Assembly: GCF_003386665.1 (NCBI RefSeq)
Contig: NZ_QTUB01000001.1
Location: forward strand, 310,001-374,000
Source: Xenorhabdus cabanillasii
Lineage (GTDB): Bacteria > Pseudomonadota > Gammaproteobacteria > Enterobacterales > Enterobacteriaceae
Reading direction: 5' to 3'
DNA: 64,000 nt
Part shown: one piece after another, positions 10,119 to 20,067 of the stretch
Layout of the letters: every line of letters starts with the position of its first letter
Numbering within the stretch: position 1 is the first letter of the stretch
The notes under the pieces: model-generated
Told to the model about the DNA's origin: nothing
Database searches by the model: none
What the model saw: the letters and a program-made list of their open reading frames with translations, nothing else
Position numbers and translations under genes: made by a program

Positions 10119-10137
10119 ATTAACCTCTTGGATTTTT

Positions 10138-10181
10138 TATACCCTTCTTTCAGGTTCGCAGTCTGAAATCCATAGGGTATA
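10138..10181. repeat. Short palindromic intergenic repeat, copy 1
   Basis: Ends in the inverted repeat TATACCC / GGGTATA with an internal TTTCAG / CTGAAA dyad. On the reverse strand it carries CTATGGATTTCAGACTGCGA, closely matching copy 2 at 23449-23494 (TTATGGATTTCAGGTCACGA). An intergenic, MITE- or REP-like repeat. Confidence 0.65.
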
Positions 10182-10261
10182 TAGGTAAATTGGGCAAAAG
10201 TCAGCTATTGTACCTGCCCTTATGCTGAATGTCAGGGCAACGTATTGCTAATTATTGTGTC

Positions 10262-11332
10262 TCATTTTTGACCTTCAGTGAAATTTTTGCGTGGCTTTAC
10301 CTGAGCCATGCTTTCCAGTATGCGGTGGTAATTTTCAAAACGCTCTTCCGCGATAGATCCTAGTTCCAGAGCTTCCCGTAAAGCACAGCCGGGATCATCC
10401 AGATGCTTACAATCACGGAATTTACATCCACCAAGATAATCACGGAATTCAATGAAACCTTGTGCTACCTGTTCTGGGGTCAGGTGCCATAACCCGAATT
10501 CCCTCACACCGGGGGAGTCGATGACATCTCCTCCCTGTGGGAAATGATAGAGGCGTGCTGTTGTTGTTGTATGCTGACCAAGGCCGGAATTGTCCGAGAC
10601 TTCATTGACCAGAATTTCTTTTTCGTTGTCCGGGAGCAGGGTGTTAAGCAGGCTGGATTTCCCGACCCCGGATTGACCAGCGAAGATACTGATTTTATCA
10701 GTCAGCAAGTTGATCAGTTCTGGTATACCTTCTCCTGTATAGCTGGAAACTTCCAGCACCCGATAGCTGATATGACGGTAAATATCCATGACACTGTTGA
10801 CCCATTCACGGCTTTCGTCATCCAGTAGATCAATTTTATTGAGCACAATCAAAGGTTCAATATTGAGTGTTTCACACGCAACCAGATAGCGATCGATAAT
10901 ATTCAGTGAGAGTTCAGGCAATATGGCAGAAACAATCACAATTTGGTTGATATTGGCTGCAATGGGTTTAATGCCATCGTAATAATCGGGGCGGGTGAGA
11001 ACGGAAGAGCGTTCATGTACCGCTTCGACAATCCCATTGATCTTCACATCAGACTGGAGCTGTAACGGGGGCCGCCATACGACACGGTCACCGGTTACCA
11101 GTGAACGGATGGTCCTGCGGATATTACAGCGTTGTATGGAGCCGTCTGCGGCTTCAATGTCTGTATGTTGGCCGAATCGACTGATAACCAGCCCTTCTTG
11201 TGGCTCACCAAGCTGGCTGTCATCCAGTTCTGGTTTTTGGGCAGCAGCCCTGTTGAGCGGCTGTTTCAGCCTGCGCTGATGATTGGCCTGCACACGGCGT
11301 TGCTGTCCTTTGGAGAGTTTACTTTTAGCCAC
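10262..11332 (-). CDS. rsgA: Ribosome small subunit GTPase RsgA
   Basis: Circularly permuted GTPase that acts late in 30S maturation. 356 residues. Order: basic N-terminal tail, OB-fold (about 40-110), then permuted G motifs: G4 NKID (165-168), G1 P-loop GQSGVGKSS (219-227), G2 region with the T-rich GQHTTTTA, and G3 DSPG (272-275). The C-terminal zinc knuckle with Cys/His is visible in [18 protein letters not shown]. Divergent from orn with about 110 bp between them, as in E. coli. Confidence 0.97.
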   Translation of the reverse strand: MAKSKLSKGQQRRVQANHQRRLKQPLNRAAAQKPELDDSQLGEPQEGLVISRFGQHTDIEAADGSIQRCNIRRTIRSLVTGDRVVWRPPLQLQSDVKINGIVEAVHERSSVLTRPDYYDGIKPIAANINQIVIVSAILPELSLNIIDRYLVACETLNIEPLIVLNKIDLLDDESREWVNSVMDIYRHISYRVLEVSSYTGEGIPELINLLTDKISIFAGQSGVGKSSLLNTLLPDNEKEILVNEVSDNSGLGQHTTTTARLYHFPQGGDVIDSPGVREFGLWHLTPEQVAQGFIEFRDYLGGCKFRDCKHLDDPGCALREALELGSIAEERFENYHRILESMAQVKPRKNFTEGQK

Positions 11333-11442
11333 CGAACCTCACTTATTTCATCTATCTTGCTGATTATCGCTGTGGGTGATCAAAAACGTTATGATACACC
11401 TCTGATACAGATTACCTGTTTTGAAGGAACCTAGGATATATC

Positions 11443-11994
11443 ATGTCAAAAAGTGAGAACAATCTTATCTGGATAGATTTAGAGATGACGGGCTTGGATC
11501 CAGAGCGTGATCGCATAATTGAAATTGCGACGATCGTTACCGATTCAGAACTGAATATCCTCGCGGAGGGGCCAGTTATCGCGGTACATCAGTCAGATGA
11601 ACAACTGGCACTGATGGATGACTGGAACGTTCGGACACATACCGCCAGCGGGTTGGTGGAACGTGTAAAGCGCAGTTCATTTGATGAGGCTGAAGCTGAA
11701 AAAGTGACTGTTGCTTTTCTGGAGCAGTGGGTGCCGGCAGGAAAGTCACCTATCTGTGGTAACAGCATAGGCCAGGATCGCCGTTTCTTGTTCCGTTACA
11801 TGCCTGAACTGGAAAAATATTTTCACTATCGTTATTTGGATGTGAGTACGCTTAAGGAGTTGGCACGTCGTTGGAAACCTGAATTGCTGGCCGGATTAAG
11901 TAAGAAGAATTCCCATCAGGCATTGGATGATATCCGGGAATCAATTGCTGAACTGGTTTATTACCGCAAGCATTTTATCCATATCCAGAAATAG
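11443..11994 (+). CDS. orn: Oligoribonuclease
   Basis: DEDD-type 3'-5' exoribonuclease that degrades 2-5-nt RNAs and pGpG, completing mRNA turnover. 183 residues. Exo motifs: [10 protein letters not shown] (first D and E), [12 protein letters not shown], and [11 protein letters not shown] with the last catalytic His/Asp. Single gene read divergently from rsgA. A strong hairpin (12026-12046) follows. Confidence 0.97.
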   Translation: MSKSENNLIWIDLEMTGLDPERDRIIEIATIVTDSELNILAEGPVIAVHQSDEQLALMDDWNVRTHTASGLVERVKRSSFDEAEAEKVTVAFLEQWVPAGKSPICGNSIGQDRRFLFRYMPELEKYFHYRYLDVSTLKELARRWKPELLAGLSKKNSHQALDDIRESIAELVYYRKHFIHIQK

Positions 11995-12020
11995 GGAGCA
12001 GTATTTCACTGAGTGTCAGT

Positions 12021-12051
12021 TGATTAAGTGGGATTTTATCCCACTTGAATC
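12021..12051 (+). terminator. Hairpin downstream of orn
   Basis: Stem AAGTGGGAT / ATCCCACTT with a three-base loop and further partial pairing outside. There is no clear U-tract, so termination is likely but not certain. Confidence 0.5.
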
Positions 12052-12298
12052 AAAGTTTATCGTCGTTACCAGGATTTGCGTACTTCAAAATAGGTCGGAG
12101 TAAGTTCCTGTTAGCCCGAATCGAAGCTGGTCACTAGTGTCTTTTACCAGTTCCTTATTCTTCTCATCCTGAATGATGGCATTTGGAAATATCGTTAAGA
12201 TTTGTACATAGGCTAATCATTGTATTGATGATTAAGCAGATAATGCGTCGAATTAATCCTCAATCAGAGGGGAAATGCAAATTTTTATGTTTTGGAGC

Positions 12299-12326
12299 TT
12301 GCCAGAAGAAGAATTCTTCGTATAAT
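12299..12326 (+). promoter_or_regulatory. Promoter of first tRNA-Gly, with palindrome in spacer
   Basis: -35 TTGCCA (12299-12304) and -10 TATAAT (12321-12326) with 16-bp spacing, followed by a GC-rich discriminator as in stringently controlled tRNA promoters. The spacer contains the perfect 12-bp palindrome GAAGAATTCTTC (12308-12319). Confidence 0.65.
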
Positions 12327-12377
12327 ACGCTCCCCGTACTGGTGAGGAATTTCGACAGTACAGCGCTTAAAGATTAA

Positions 12378-12453
<76 letters not shown>

Positions 12454-12493
12454 AATTCAGGATGGTAGGCTTATAATAGTCTGCAAGTCAGAA

Positions 12494-12512
12494 GAAGAAT
12501 TCTTCGTATAAT
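12494..12512 (+). promoter_or_regulatory. Duplicate promoter region of second tRNA-Gly
   Basis: Same palindrome GAAGAATTCTTC (12494-12505) directly before TATAAT (12507-12512) as in the first copy, but the -35 (AAGTCA) is degraded. The flanks are part of a tandem duplication with a 186-bp period. Confidence 0.5.
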
Positions 12513-12563
12513 GCGCTTTCTGTACTGGTGAGGAATTTCGAAAGAACAGTACATCAAAATTAA

Positions 12564-12639
<76 letters not shown>

Positions 12640-12677
12640 AATTCAGGACAGTAGATTTATAATAGTCTGCAAGTCAC

Positions 12678-12703
12678 AAAAAAGCGCCTTTCGGCGCTTT
12701 TTT
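12678..12703 (+). terminator. Terminator of the tRNA-Gly pair
   Basis: AAAAAAGCGCC - TTTC - GGCGCTTTTTT, a textbook Rho-independent terminator. Confidence 0.9.
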
Positions 12704-12917
12704 GCAATTCCATCCTGACCAATCCATAAGGTTCGATGTTGGTCGATACTCGATCCCTCTGCTAAATTAAATTCAAATTGGTATAATCACTTTTGGAAAC
12801 AAATAAAGCAGATAACAAAGCGATTACGTGCTGACTACAATTGTTGGAAATAATAAATTTATTGAATAGGATAAAACTGTTGGATATCACGGTTATTCGT
12901 GATGTTCATGTGTATCA

Positions 12918-15900
12918 TCATACAGTTTTTTCCAGCTCTTTTAGCAAAGCTGCCTTGCGTTCCTGCATATTTTTTATCGTTTTTTGTTTTACATGCCCGA
13001 AACCTCGTACCTGATCAGGCAGAGTTGCAATTTGTTGACAAATTGCCAGATTATTGCGATTCAATTTTTCTATCAGAAAATCAATCAATCGCTCATATTC
13101 GAGTAGTAAACTTCTTTCCTGTTTACGCTCTTCCTGATAGCCGAAAATATCAAAAATTGTACCGCGAAATAGTTTACATGCTGCAAGAAAACGAAAAACC
13201 GGAATGATCCACGCACCATATTCCTGTTTTCCTCGCTCACCTGTTCGGGGATCTTTGCGATTGAAAAAAGGAAGGCTCAGATGAAAGCGGATCTTACCTG
13301 CGTTATCAAATTGTGAACGAAGTTTATCAAAGAACCCTGTTTTGACGTAGAGACGGGCAACTTCATATTCATCTTTATACGCCATTAGTTTGAACAAATT
13401 TTCAGCAATAGACTTGGTCAGGTCTTCTGCATCAATTTGTTGAGCAGTTTGTTGGACTTGTGCAACACGGCTCAAATAGCGGAGTGCATATTTTTCATTC
13501 TGGTAATCAATCAGAAGTCTATATCTATGCAAAATAAGATCATCCAACGTCTCGATAGTCTGTTTCGGTTTAACATGCAGAAAATTATCCAGAAGTTCGG
13601 GCTGTTCAGCAGCAATGCGGCCGAGATGGAAGGCGCGTTGTGCATTATTTGCAATGTTATCTATTGGATGGGACATTGTCTGAATGGCGCGCTCTATAGA
13701 GGATAGTTTGATTGGGATCTGACCAAGTTGCCAGGCATAACCAATTAAGACGATATTAGTCTGATTTCTGTCACCGACCAAATCTGCGGCAATTTGCTCT
13801 GTGTCAACAGATCGCAGTGTCCGGCAATGTTGGTGAAGAGTATCCAGCATTTTGGTATGATCCAATTTCAGCATGGGATCTCTCAACATAGTGCCGATTT
13901 GCGTCTTGTGGGTATTAAGCACGCAGTTGGTTCCTGTTTTCGACATCACTTCCAGTGAGTTTTGCCCCGTTGCAGCAACTAAATCAGCTGCAAGGACGAG
14001 ATTGGCGCGTCCCCGGTCAATTCTGACCTGATGCAGTTTATTGACATCCCGGCTGAATCGAATATGGGTTATTGCTTCTCCGCCTTTTTGGGCAAAACCA
14101 GTAAAATCAAGCAAGCTGACGGCGCAGTTTTCTATTTCGGCAGCGATACCAAGCAGGTGGCCAGCGGTGATAATACCAGTACCACCTACACCAACGAATA
14201 AGATTTCATAAGGAATGTCTGTGGAATTTAAGGCTGGTTGGGGAAGTTTATTCAGTAGCTTATCAAGCTCTTCTTGTGGCAATGTCTTGCTGGTGTCTTG
14301 GCGTAGTTCCGTGTTTTCTATAGTGATAAAGCTCGGACAAAAACCTTTCAGGCAGGATAGATCTGAATTACAAACATGCTGATCTATCGCGCGCTTAGTG
14401 CCCAGGGATGTCTCGGTTGGGATCACTGCAAAGCAATTGGATTGTATCTGGCAATCACCACATCCTTCACAGACGAACTCGTTAATCACTGCTCGTCTTG
14501 TTGTTTTCGGTACTAATCCTCTTTTTCTTTTACGTCGTAGTTCTGTTGCGCAGGCTTGATCATAAATGATGACAGTCACGCCATCAGTGTCTCGAAAGCG
14601 TTTCTGTATATCTTCAAGAAAATCCCGTTGATAAGCATTCACTCTGGCAGGAAGGCTGTTTTTACCTTTATATTTATCAGGCTCATCGGTCACAATTGCG
14701 ACATATTTCACGCCTTCAGCCAGCATTAAAGACGCAATCTGCGTTATGGTAATATTCCCGTCCAGCGGTTGTCCACCTGTCATTGCTACTGCCTCATTAA
14801 ATAGCAGCTTATAAGTAATGTGGCTTCCCGCAGCGACTGCCTGACGAATAGCTAAATGTCCAGAATGGAAGTAAGTGCCATCCCCCAGATTTTGAAAGAC
14901 ATGAGAACGATTAATAAAGAGGGAATGACCTACCCAATCGGCACCTTCGGCTCCCATTGGTGTTAGGCCGTAACCTGTATTGCGATCCATCCATGCGGCC
15001 ATGATATGACACCCAATGCCGACCTGAGCCTGACTGCCCTCTGGTAAACGGGTCGAAGTACTGTGAGGACATCCCGCACAGAAATAGGGAGTACGTTTGG
15101 GAAGCGTAATATCGTGCAATGCAGTTTGGGTTGACCATTCCAAAGGAACAGAGAGAAATAAATTGAATTTCTTCAGCCATCCTGCAAGCAGAGGAGCAAG
15201 TCGTGAAGGGCGTAACTCTGTGTCTGTGGGCACAAGTTTTTGGCCAAGATGATTATGCTTACCTATCAGGTTGATATGTTGTGGGAAATTAATGAGATGC
15301 CGTGCGAGTAGCATTTCGACTACAGAGTTTTTTTCTTCAATGACAAAAATATCAGTAACCTGTGATGCGATCTCGCTGAGAAGCGGGGATAAAGGATAAA
15401 CCAGACGTACATGGACAAGAGCAATACCGTGTTTTGCTAATTCAGAAGGAGGTAAGCCTCCGGCACGCAGGGCTTCTAAAACATCCCGATGGGCTTTGCC
15501 GACGGTAACTAATAAAGCTCGTGGATGTGAACATGGAGCAATGAGTTGATCAATTGGGTTAAGTCTGGCGAAGTCTTGAACAGCTTTAAGTTTATAAGAT
15601 AAACGCTGTTCTATTTGAGGGCCGGGGAGATCAGGCCAACGCCAATGAAGCCCACCTGGGCCGGGATCAACTTGAGGTATTTCATATTGAGGAAAAGGCT
15701 TACGCTCCCTGATAGCACTACTTTCCACGACTTCACTGATTGCTTTAAAGCCAATCCAAGCCCCACTTACCCGGGATGCAGCCCAACCCCATAATCCCAC
15801 ATCAAGATAATCAGAAACGGAGGCTGGATGTAAGATTGGCATACTCCACGCCATCAAAGCGAGATCAGATTGATGAGACATGGAAGAAGACACACAGCCA

Positions 15901-16310
15901 TGATCGTCACCAAGGATAACCAGCACACCGCCATTGGGAGAAGAGCCATAGGCATTACCATGCCTGAGCGCATCTCCGGAGCGGTCTACTCCCGGCCCTT
16001 TACCGTACCACATGCCAAAAACGCCAGTAACATTGCGATCAGGGTCAGATTCAACTTTTTGAGTACCATAAATCGCAGTAGCCGCAAGATCTTCATTGAT
16101 TGCGGGCTGAAAATGAATATTGGCCTGAGCCAGCTTTTTATTGTTCTGCCATAATGTCTGATCTAAACGGGCTAATGGTGAGCCCCGATATCCTGAAACA
16201 AATCCTGCTGTATTAAGATTACGACTTCTATCCAGCTCAGCCTGAGCCAGAAGAAGTTCGATAAGAGCATCGGTGCCAGTAACAAATTTAGGTGGATAAT
16301 ATTGAGTCAT
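12918..16310 (-). CDS. Indolepyruvate ferredoxin oxidoreductase-type fused enzyme
   Basis: A single-chain 2-oxoacid:ferredoxin oxidoreductase (1130 residues) that would decarboxylate aryl- or branched-chain 2-oxoacids to acyl-CoA with ferredoxin. Order: N-terminal alpha-type domain with VSGYRGSPLARLD (38-50), TPP-binding domain with CAGCPHST (411-418) and the GDGTYFHSGH…FNEAVAMTGGQP stretch (476-515), an Fe-S cysteine motif CEGCGDCQIQSNC (614-626), and the gamma-subunit domain starting VGVGGTGIITAGHLLG (near 710-725). It lies on the minus strand between tRNA-Gly copies 2 and 3, where E. coli has only tRNA genes, so this is an insertion into the tRNA cluster. The substrate is an inference from family membership. 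Confidence 0.88.
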   Translation of the reverse strand: MTQYYPPKFVTGTDALIELLLAQAELDRSRNLNTAGFVSGYRGSPLARLDQTLWQNNKKLAQANIHFQPAINEDLAATAIYGTQKVESDPDRNVTGVFGMWYGKGPGVDRSGDALRHGNAYGSSPNGGVLVILGDDHGCVSSSMSHQSDLALMAWSMPILHPASVSDYLDVGLWGWAASRVSGAWIGFKAISEVVESSAIRERKPFPQYEIPQVDPGPGGLHWRWPDLPGPQIEQRLSYKLKAVQDFARLNPIDQLIAPCSHPRALLVTVGKAHRDVLEALRAGGLPPSELAKHGIALVHVRLVYPLSPLLSEIASQVTDIFVIEEKNSVVEMLLARHLINFPQHINLIGKHNHLGQKLVPTDTELRPSRLAPLLAGWLKKFNLFLSVPLEWSTQTALHDITLPKRTPYFCAGCPHSTSTRLPEGSQAQVGIGCHIMAAWMDRNTGYGLTPMGAEGADWVGHSLFINRSHVFQNLGDGTYFHSGHLAIRQAVAAGSHITYKLLFNEAVAMTGGQPLDGNITITQIASLMLAEGVKYVAIVTDEPDKYKGKNSLPARVNAYQRDFLEDIQKRFRDTDGVTVIIYDQACATELRRKRKRGLVPKTTRRAVINEFVCEGCGDCQIQSNCFAVIPTETSLGTKRAIDQHVCNSDLSCLKGFCPSFITIENTELRQDTSKTLPQEELDKLLNKLPQPALNSTDIPYEILFVGVGGTGIITAGHLLGIAAEIENCAVSLLDFTGFAQKGGEAITHIRFSRDVNKLHQVRIDRGRANLVLAADLVAATGQNSLEVMSKTGTNCVLNTHKTQIGTMLRDPMLKLDHTKMLDTLHQHCRTLRSVDTEQIAADLVGDRNQTNIVLIGYAWQLGQIPIKLSSIERAIQTMSHPIDNIANNAQRAFHLGRIAAEQPELLDNFLHVKPKQTIETLDDLILHRYRLLIDYQNEKYALRYLSRVAQVQQTAQQIDAEDLTKSIAENLFKLMAYKDEYEVARLYVKTGFFDKLRSQFDNAGKIRFHLSLPFFNRKDPRTGERGKQEYGAWIIPVFRFLAACKLFRGTIFDIFGYQEERKQERSLLLEYERLIDFLIEKLNRNNLAICQQIATLPDQVRGFGHVKQKTIKNMQERKAALLKELEKTV

Positions 16311-16616
16311 ATGTTCGAGCCTTACTGAAGGGCAATCACCGTGTAAGATACGACTAAAAAATGGTTCTAATCTATTTCCAGTAAATTATTCCGACAAGTA
16401 CAAATCTTATTAGGGGGATAGTTGTATATATAATGTTAAATTTTAAATACCCCTTCACTTATCAAATTGCAGCTTTGTTGGCTAAGTTTTTGAAATATAT
16501 TGTAATAATGCTTTTATAATAAACAGTTATGAAGTCTTATAGCATCATATTTGCTTAGTATATATGCTCTGTTGGATGTCTTTTAAGCGTTCAGTCTTGG
16601 TGTGCGAGTAAATGGC
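16311..16616. other. AT-rich intergenic region before tRNA-Gly copy 3
   Basis: About 300 bp, no gene seen. It should contain the promoter of the leftward oxidoreductase gene. No distinct elements recognised. Confidence 0.4.
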
Positions 16617-16645
16617 TTGCCATCTTTGTTGAAGGCGTTCATAAT
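16617..16645 (+). promoter_or_regulatory. Candidate promoter of tRNA-Gly copy 3
   Basis: TTGCCA (16617-16622), 17 bp, CATAAT (16640-16645), 19 bp before the tRNA. It has no relation to the palindromic promoters of copies 1 and 2. The same arrangement recurs at 21689-21717, so it may instead be part of a repeat. Confidence 0.4.
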
Positions 16646-16664
16646 GGCGTCCGTTCATTGGGGT

Positions 16665-16740
<76 letters not shown>

Positions 16741-16772
16741 AATCATATATCCTTTCTTTAGTAGTATTCACT

Positions 16773-17015
16773 TAGTTTAATCCTAAACTTAATATAATAG
16801 GCAAAGTAATAACAGCAATAATTGTTTGTAACGTGATGATCGCTGACATCAATTGGCTGTCTCCATTATCCCGGCAATTAATGGCATTAATAATAATCTG
16901 GATAGTCTATTGATAATAATCGAATTTTTCTCAGATCTTAGTGTTAATGGTTGTAAGGATGCACCGATATAAATTAACCCCAATAGAAGGCTTGTACTTG
17001 CCAGGATTTTTAATA
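16773..17015 (-). pseudogene. Remnant of an AEC-family (auxin efflux carrier-type) transporter
   Basis: Immediately after the EamA stop, the minus strand reads ILKILASTSLLLGLIYIGAS, then LQPLTLRSE and a helix ending MPLIAGI. This resembles the 'LLLGASL' helix region of AEC permeases. After a frame break it continues NGDSQLMSAIITLQ, then AVITLPIILSLGLN and stops at 16773-16775, resembling the family C-terminus (YGGD-x-x-LA…TLPLxL). The roughly 40 residues normally between the two parts are missing, as is the whole N-terminal two-thirds. So this is a decayed fragment. Identification is by eye and needs a profile search. Confidence 0.55.
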
Positions 17016-17924
17016 TTATGTTTTTATCTCTTTATTGGTCATTACAATACCTGTGATAATAAAAATACCACCAATACATATAGATATAGTGAACTTCTCC
17101 TGTAAAAATAATACGCCACCTAATATCGCAGTTAAGGGGTTTAATGCTATAAATACCCCCGCTCTTGTGGCACCAATTTTACCAATACCATCATAATATA
17201 AAACATAAGCGATAGCTGAGCCTATGACTCCCAAATAAATCAGGCTGATTAAGTCATTCATTGATAAAGAAATGAAGGCTGATGGCGTCATATCATTTGT
17301 AACCAGAGCCGTTATTGTTAACATCGCGGTTCCGGCAATGACTGAGTAAGCGACAGTATGTAATGCTCCAATTTCATTGACTGTTTTCTTACCAAAAATA
17401 CTGTAAACTACCCAACTAATTACACATCCTAATATAGAAATATCGCCAATTAGATTTCCTTTTGTATTCAATAAAGTTGATAAATTATTTCCAACAATAA
17501 CAATACCTGCACCAAATAAACAACATGAAATGCCGATGATTTTTATGGCAGACATTTTCTCCTTAAATAGGAAATAAGAGACGGTTGCTATCACTGCCGG
17601 ATTTATTGCAACAATAAGAGAGGCTCTTGATGCATCAATATACTTCAATCCATAAAAAAAACAGATGTTATAAACAAAAATGCCAAAGAAGCCCAACGTC
17701 ACTATATTTGCCATTTGTGCTTTATCGACTTTGACAAACCCTTTTTTAGAAAAAGCAATAATTATTATCAACACAAATGCTGCAAGAATAAATCTAACAG
17801 TAGCTAATAATAAAGAACTGATATCAGATGAAATAAACCTTCCAGCGATAAATGTTCCACCCCATATAGCTGAAACAATAATGAGCTTAATGTAGCTTGA
17901 GTAATCGTTTGATTTTGTGTTCAT
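17016..17924 (-). CDS. EamA/DMT-family transporter
   Basis: Inner-membrane drug/metabolite transporter of 302 residues with ten hydrophobic helices in two EamA repeats. Repeat 1 starts IIVSAIWGGTFIAGRFI (about 14-30) and ends near FLFKEKMSAIKIIGISCCL. Repeat 2 starts near 150 (LGCVISWVVYSIFGKK) and ends LFLQEKFTISICIGGIFII. The typical 'E' of each repeat's penultimate helix boundary is present (FKEK, LQEK). The exported or imported compound is unknown. Part of the low-GC accessory segment downstream of tRNA-Gly copy 3. It may export a product of the HpaB-like enzyme nearby (inference only). Confidence 0.88.
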   Translation of the reverse strand: MNTKSNDYSSYIKLIIVSAIWGGTFIAGRFISSDISSLLLATVRFILAAFVLIIIIAFSKKGFVKVDKAQMANIVTLGFFGIFVYNICFFYGLKYIDASRASLIVAINPAVIATVSYFLFKEKMSAIKIIGISCCLFGAGIVIVGNNLSTLLNTKGNLIGDISILGCVISWVVYSIFGKKTVNEIGALHTVAYSVIAGTAMLTITALVTNDMTPSAFISLSMNDLISLIYLGVIGSAIAYVLYYDGIGKIGATRAGVFIALNPLTAILGGVLFLQEKFTISICIGGIFIITGIVMTNKEIKT

Positions 17925-18244
17925 TTTTATTATCGCCTTGAAATATTTTCCAGCTCCAACATTTTAATAAGGAAATGGTAATAACGATTTGTTAGTACTA
18001 TTTTTTTATTAACTATACCATGGCATCTGAGTTGTGATTTCAGCCCTCTTTATACTAGCAATGCCATCATAAAATACAAAGCAAGAAAGTCGTATTGTTC
18101 TCATAAATTGTTTTAGGTAGCTGTAAATTTAATGCGAAACGGCTTTTGCTATTAATTTTAAATTGATGTAATTACTTATCTCAGTCACATAGTTAACTAT
18201 TTGACTGAGATAAAGAAAATCCTTACTGTGAAGTGATTCGAAAT

Positions 18245-19525
18245 CTATTCGGTATATGTTTCTGGCATTATCAGATTATTTGGTATTTTGTTTTCATTAC
18301 TCTCAGCTAGTCCTGGCTTAGATTTAGAATCAGATAATATTTCATTTATAATACTTCGTTGAATACGGCTTCCGCCCATAAATTGATAGTTAATTGGCCC
18401 ATTTAAAATTAAAACGACTTTATCATAATTTTCTTGACTGTAATTTTTTATGACCTCAAGCAGGTTTCTTTTAGTATTGTAATAACCGATAGGGTTACTA
18501 TTTTCCGTTTTTTCGATGAGATAATCTATCATATCGAATTTTTTATTGATGCCGAACGCTAAAGCTGCGTGGAAATCATTGAAAAAATAAAAACCAAGTT
18601 CTTCCTTATTGTTCCATGATTCAAAAAGTAAATCTGAGTGTCTTTGTATATGCTGATCATTTTTTCCATATATGAATTTCAACTTGAATAATAAAGAAGT
18701 AGCATCTAAATCTTCAAGCCCATTGCTATCATTTTTATGGCGAATCTGATGGTATATATTAACTACCTGATCGATTTCATTCATCTCCATAAGAAACATA
18801 GCGTAATGCCAGAATAGATGAATTCTCATACCATAATTATCTTGCCATATGTCTTTCAGGGTATCCATCCAGTATTTCCCTTCATTAAAGCGTTTTTTGT
18901 CATAAAAATAATGGCAAATGGCATGAATCGCATAAATATCAAGGTTGTTTATTTTCAATGAGCTGGATGCACTTTCATAAGATTCATCATAGTATTTATT
19001 TTCGTTCAGAATGAATGCTTTAATACCTTGAAAATAGCTATAAAATTCATCGTTAATATCCCAGTGTTTATTAACCAGATTGAGCGTTTCAAGCATGGTT
19101 TCGGTCATGCCATTATTGAACTCAATCATATGACATATGTAAAAACTGAATATGTCTTTAGGATTTTTTAATAAGCATTTATAAAAATAATTTCTGGCCT
19201 GATAATAATTATTATTAATTAAAGAAATTATTCCTGAGTTGATGAGTTCAGCACGTTTATCTGATTCTTTTTCACTTATCATTATTAGTGTATCAAGAAG
19301 TGATTTAGCTTGCTCATATTTGCTTTTTTCCATTGAAATAAGCAAGTCAGTCATATGTATCTGTAATATTGAAAGAGAGAGGTTACTTGAATGGAACCAA
19401 TTTATATTTGCAAGTTCTTCGTTCCTTTTCATTCCCAACATGCAATGATAACATTCGTATATAAACAATAAGTCATCACTTTTGTTTACAATATGCGGTA
19501 CGTTTGATTTATCATTAACAATCAT
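18245..19525 (-). CDS. TTC38-like tetratricopeptide-repeat protein
   Basis: A 427-residue alpha-helical repeat protein resembling the TTC38 family (tetratricopeptide repeat protein 38). Helical pairs such as NNNYYQARNYFYKCLLKNPK and NKYYDESYESASSSLKIN are followed by the family-like stretch DIYAIHAICHYFYDKKRFNE, GKYWMDTLKDIWQ and HLFWHYAMFLMEMNEIDQV with its conserved His and Trp positions. No signal peptide. Start at 19525 (MIVNDK) chosen because GAGG lies 9 bases upstream. The ATG at 19540 overlaps that site. Molecular function unknown. The neighbouring hpaB-like gene is divergent, so the two may form one small pathway (inference). Base composition is distinctly AT-rich. Confidence 0.7.
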   Translation of the reverse strand: MIVNDKSNVPHIVNKSDDLLFIYECYHCMLGMKRNEELANINWFHSSNLSLSILQIHMTDLLISMEKSKYEQAKSLLDTLIMISEKESDKRAELINSGIISLINNNYYQARNYFYKCLLKNPKDIFSFYICHMIEFNNGMTETMLETLNLVNKHWDINDEFYSYFQGIKAFILNENKYYDESYESASSSLKINNLDIYAIHAICHYFYDKKRFNEGKYWMDTLKDIWQDNYGMRIHLFWHYAMFLMEMNEIDQVVNIYHQIRHKNDSNGLEDLDATSLLFKLKFIYGKNDQHIQRHSDLLFESWNNKEELGFYFFNDFHAALAFGINKKFDMIDYLIEKTENSNPIGYYNTKRNLLEVIKNYSQENYDKVVLILNGPINYQFMGGSRIQRSIINEILSDSKSKPGLAESNENKIPNNLIMPETYTE

Positions 19526-20067
19526 AGATAACAACCTCATTTATAATTGATTATCCAATATGTTATTTTTGTATTAGCTTATAGCTAAACGATATAAATA
19601 TACAGTAAAGGCAAATGAAAATTAATGAGTTATCTCACAATAAGAAATTCGTGGTGAGTCGGGGTAATATTTTATATTCTTGAGTAATAAATATAATGGA
19701 GGGTAAATTCATATAATAGATGAAACAGTGTTATAAAACTATAATATCCACTGATTAAGCTAATTCTATTATTATTCATTATTATGATGACATCGTAATT
19801 TGATATCGCTTTTCTGGTTAATCCGCATGAATATATCTCATTGCCTTGAAAAGTATATTCTTTTTTGTGCTGGAAAGAGTAATCACGACCGGTGTCGGTG
19901 CAGCTAATAGGCTGCTGTTTTCTGCGATATTTTAATGAAATGTATCGTAGTCATATTATTCTCAATTGAGGACAATTATCTTTGTATATTGGATCTCCAG
20001 TGCTGATTAAAAAGATTTCTTTTCTTGACCTTTAGAAATCGTCGTAATCGATAGGAGCATAGAAAAG
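19526..20067. other. AT-rich divergent intergenic region
   Basis: About 540 bp between the divergent TTC38-like and HpaB-like genes. Very AT-rich. It must carry both promoters. No gene, clear operator or strong hairpin is evident. Confidence 0.5.

Noticed and set aside
12183..12377. 64-codon ORF before tRNA-Gly copy 1
   Set aside because: It runs through the tRNA promoter and has no start signal.
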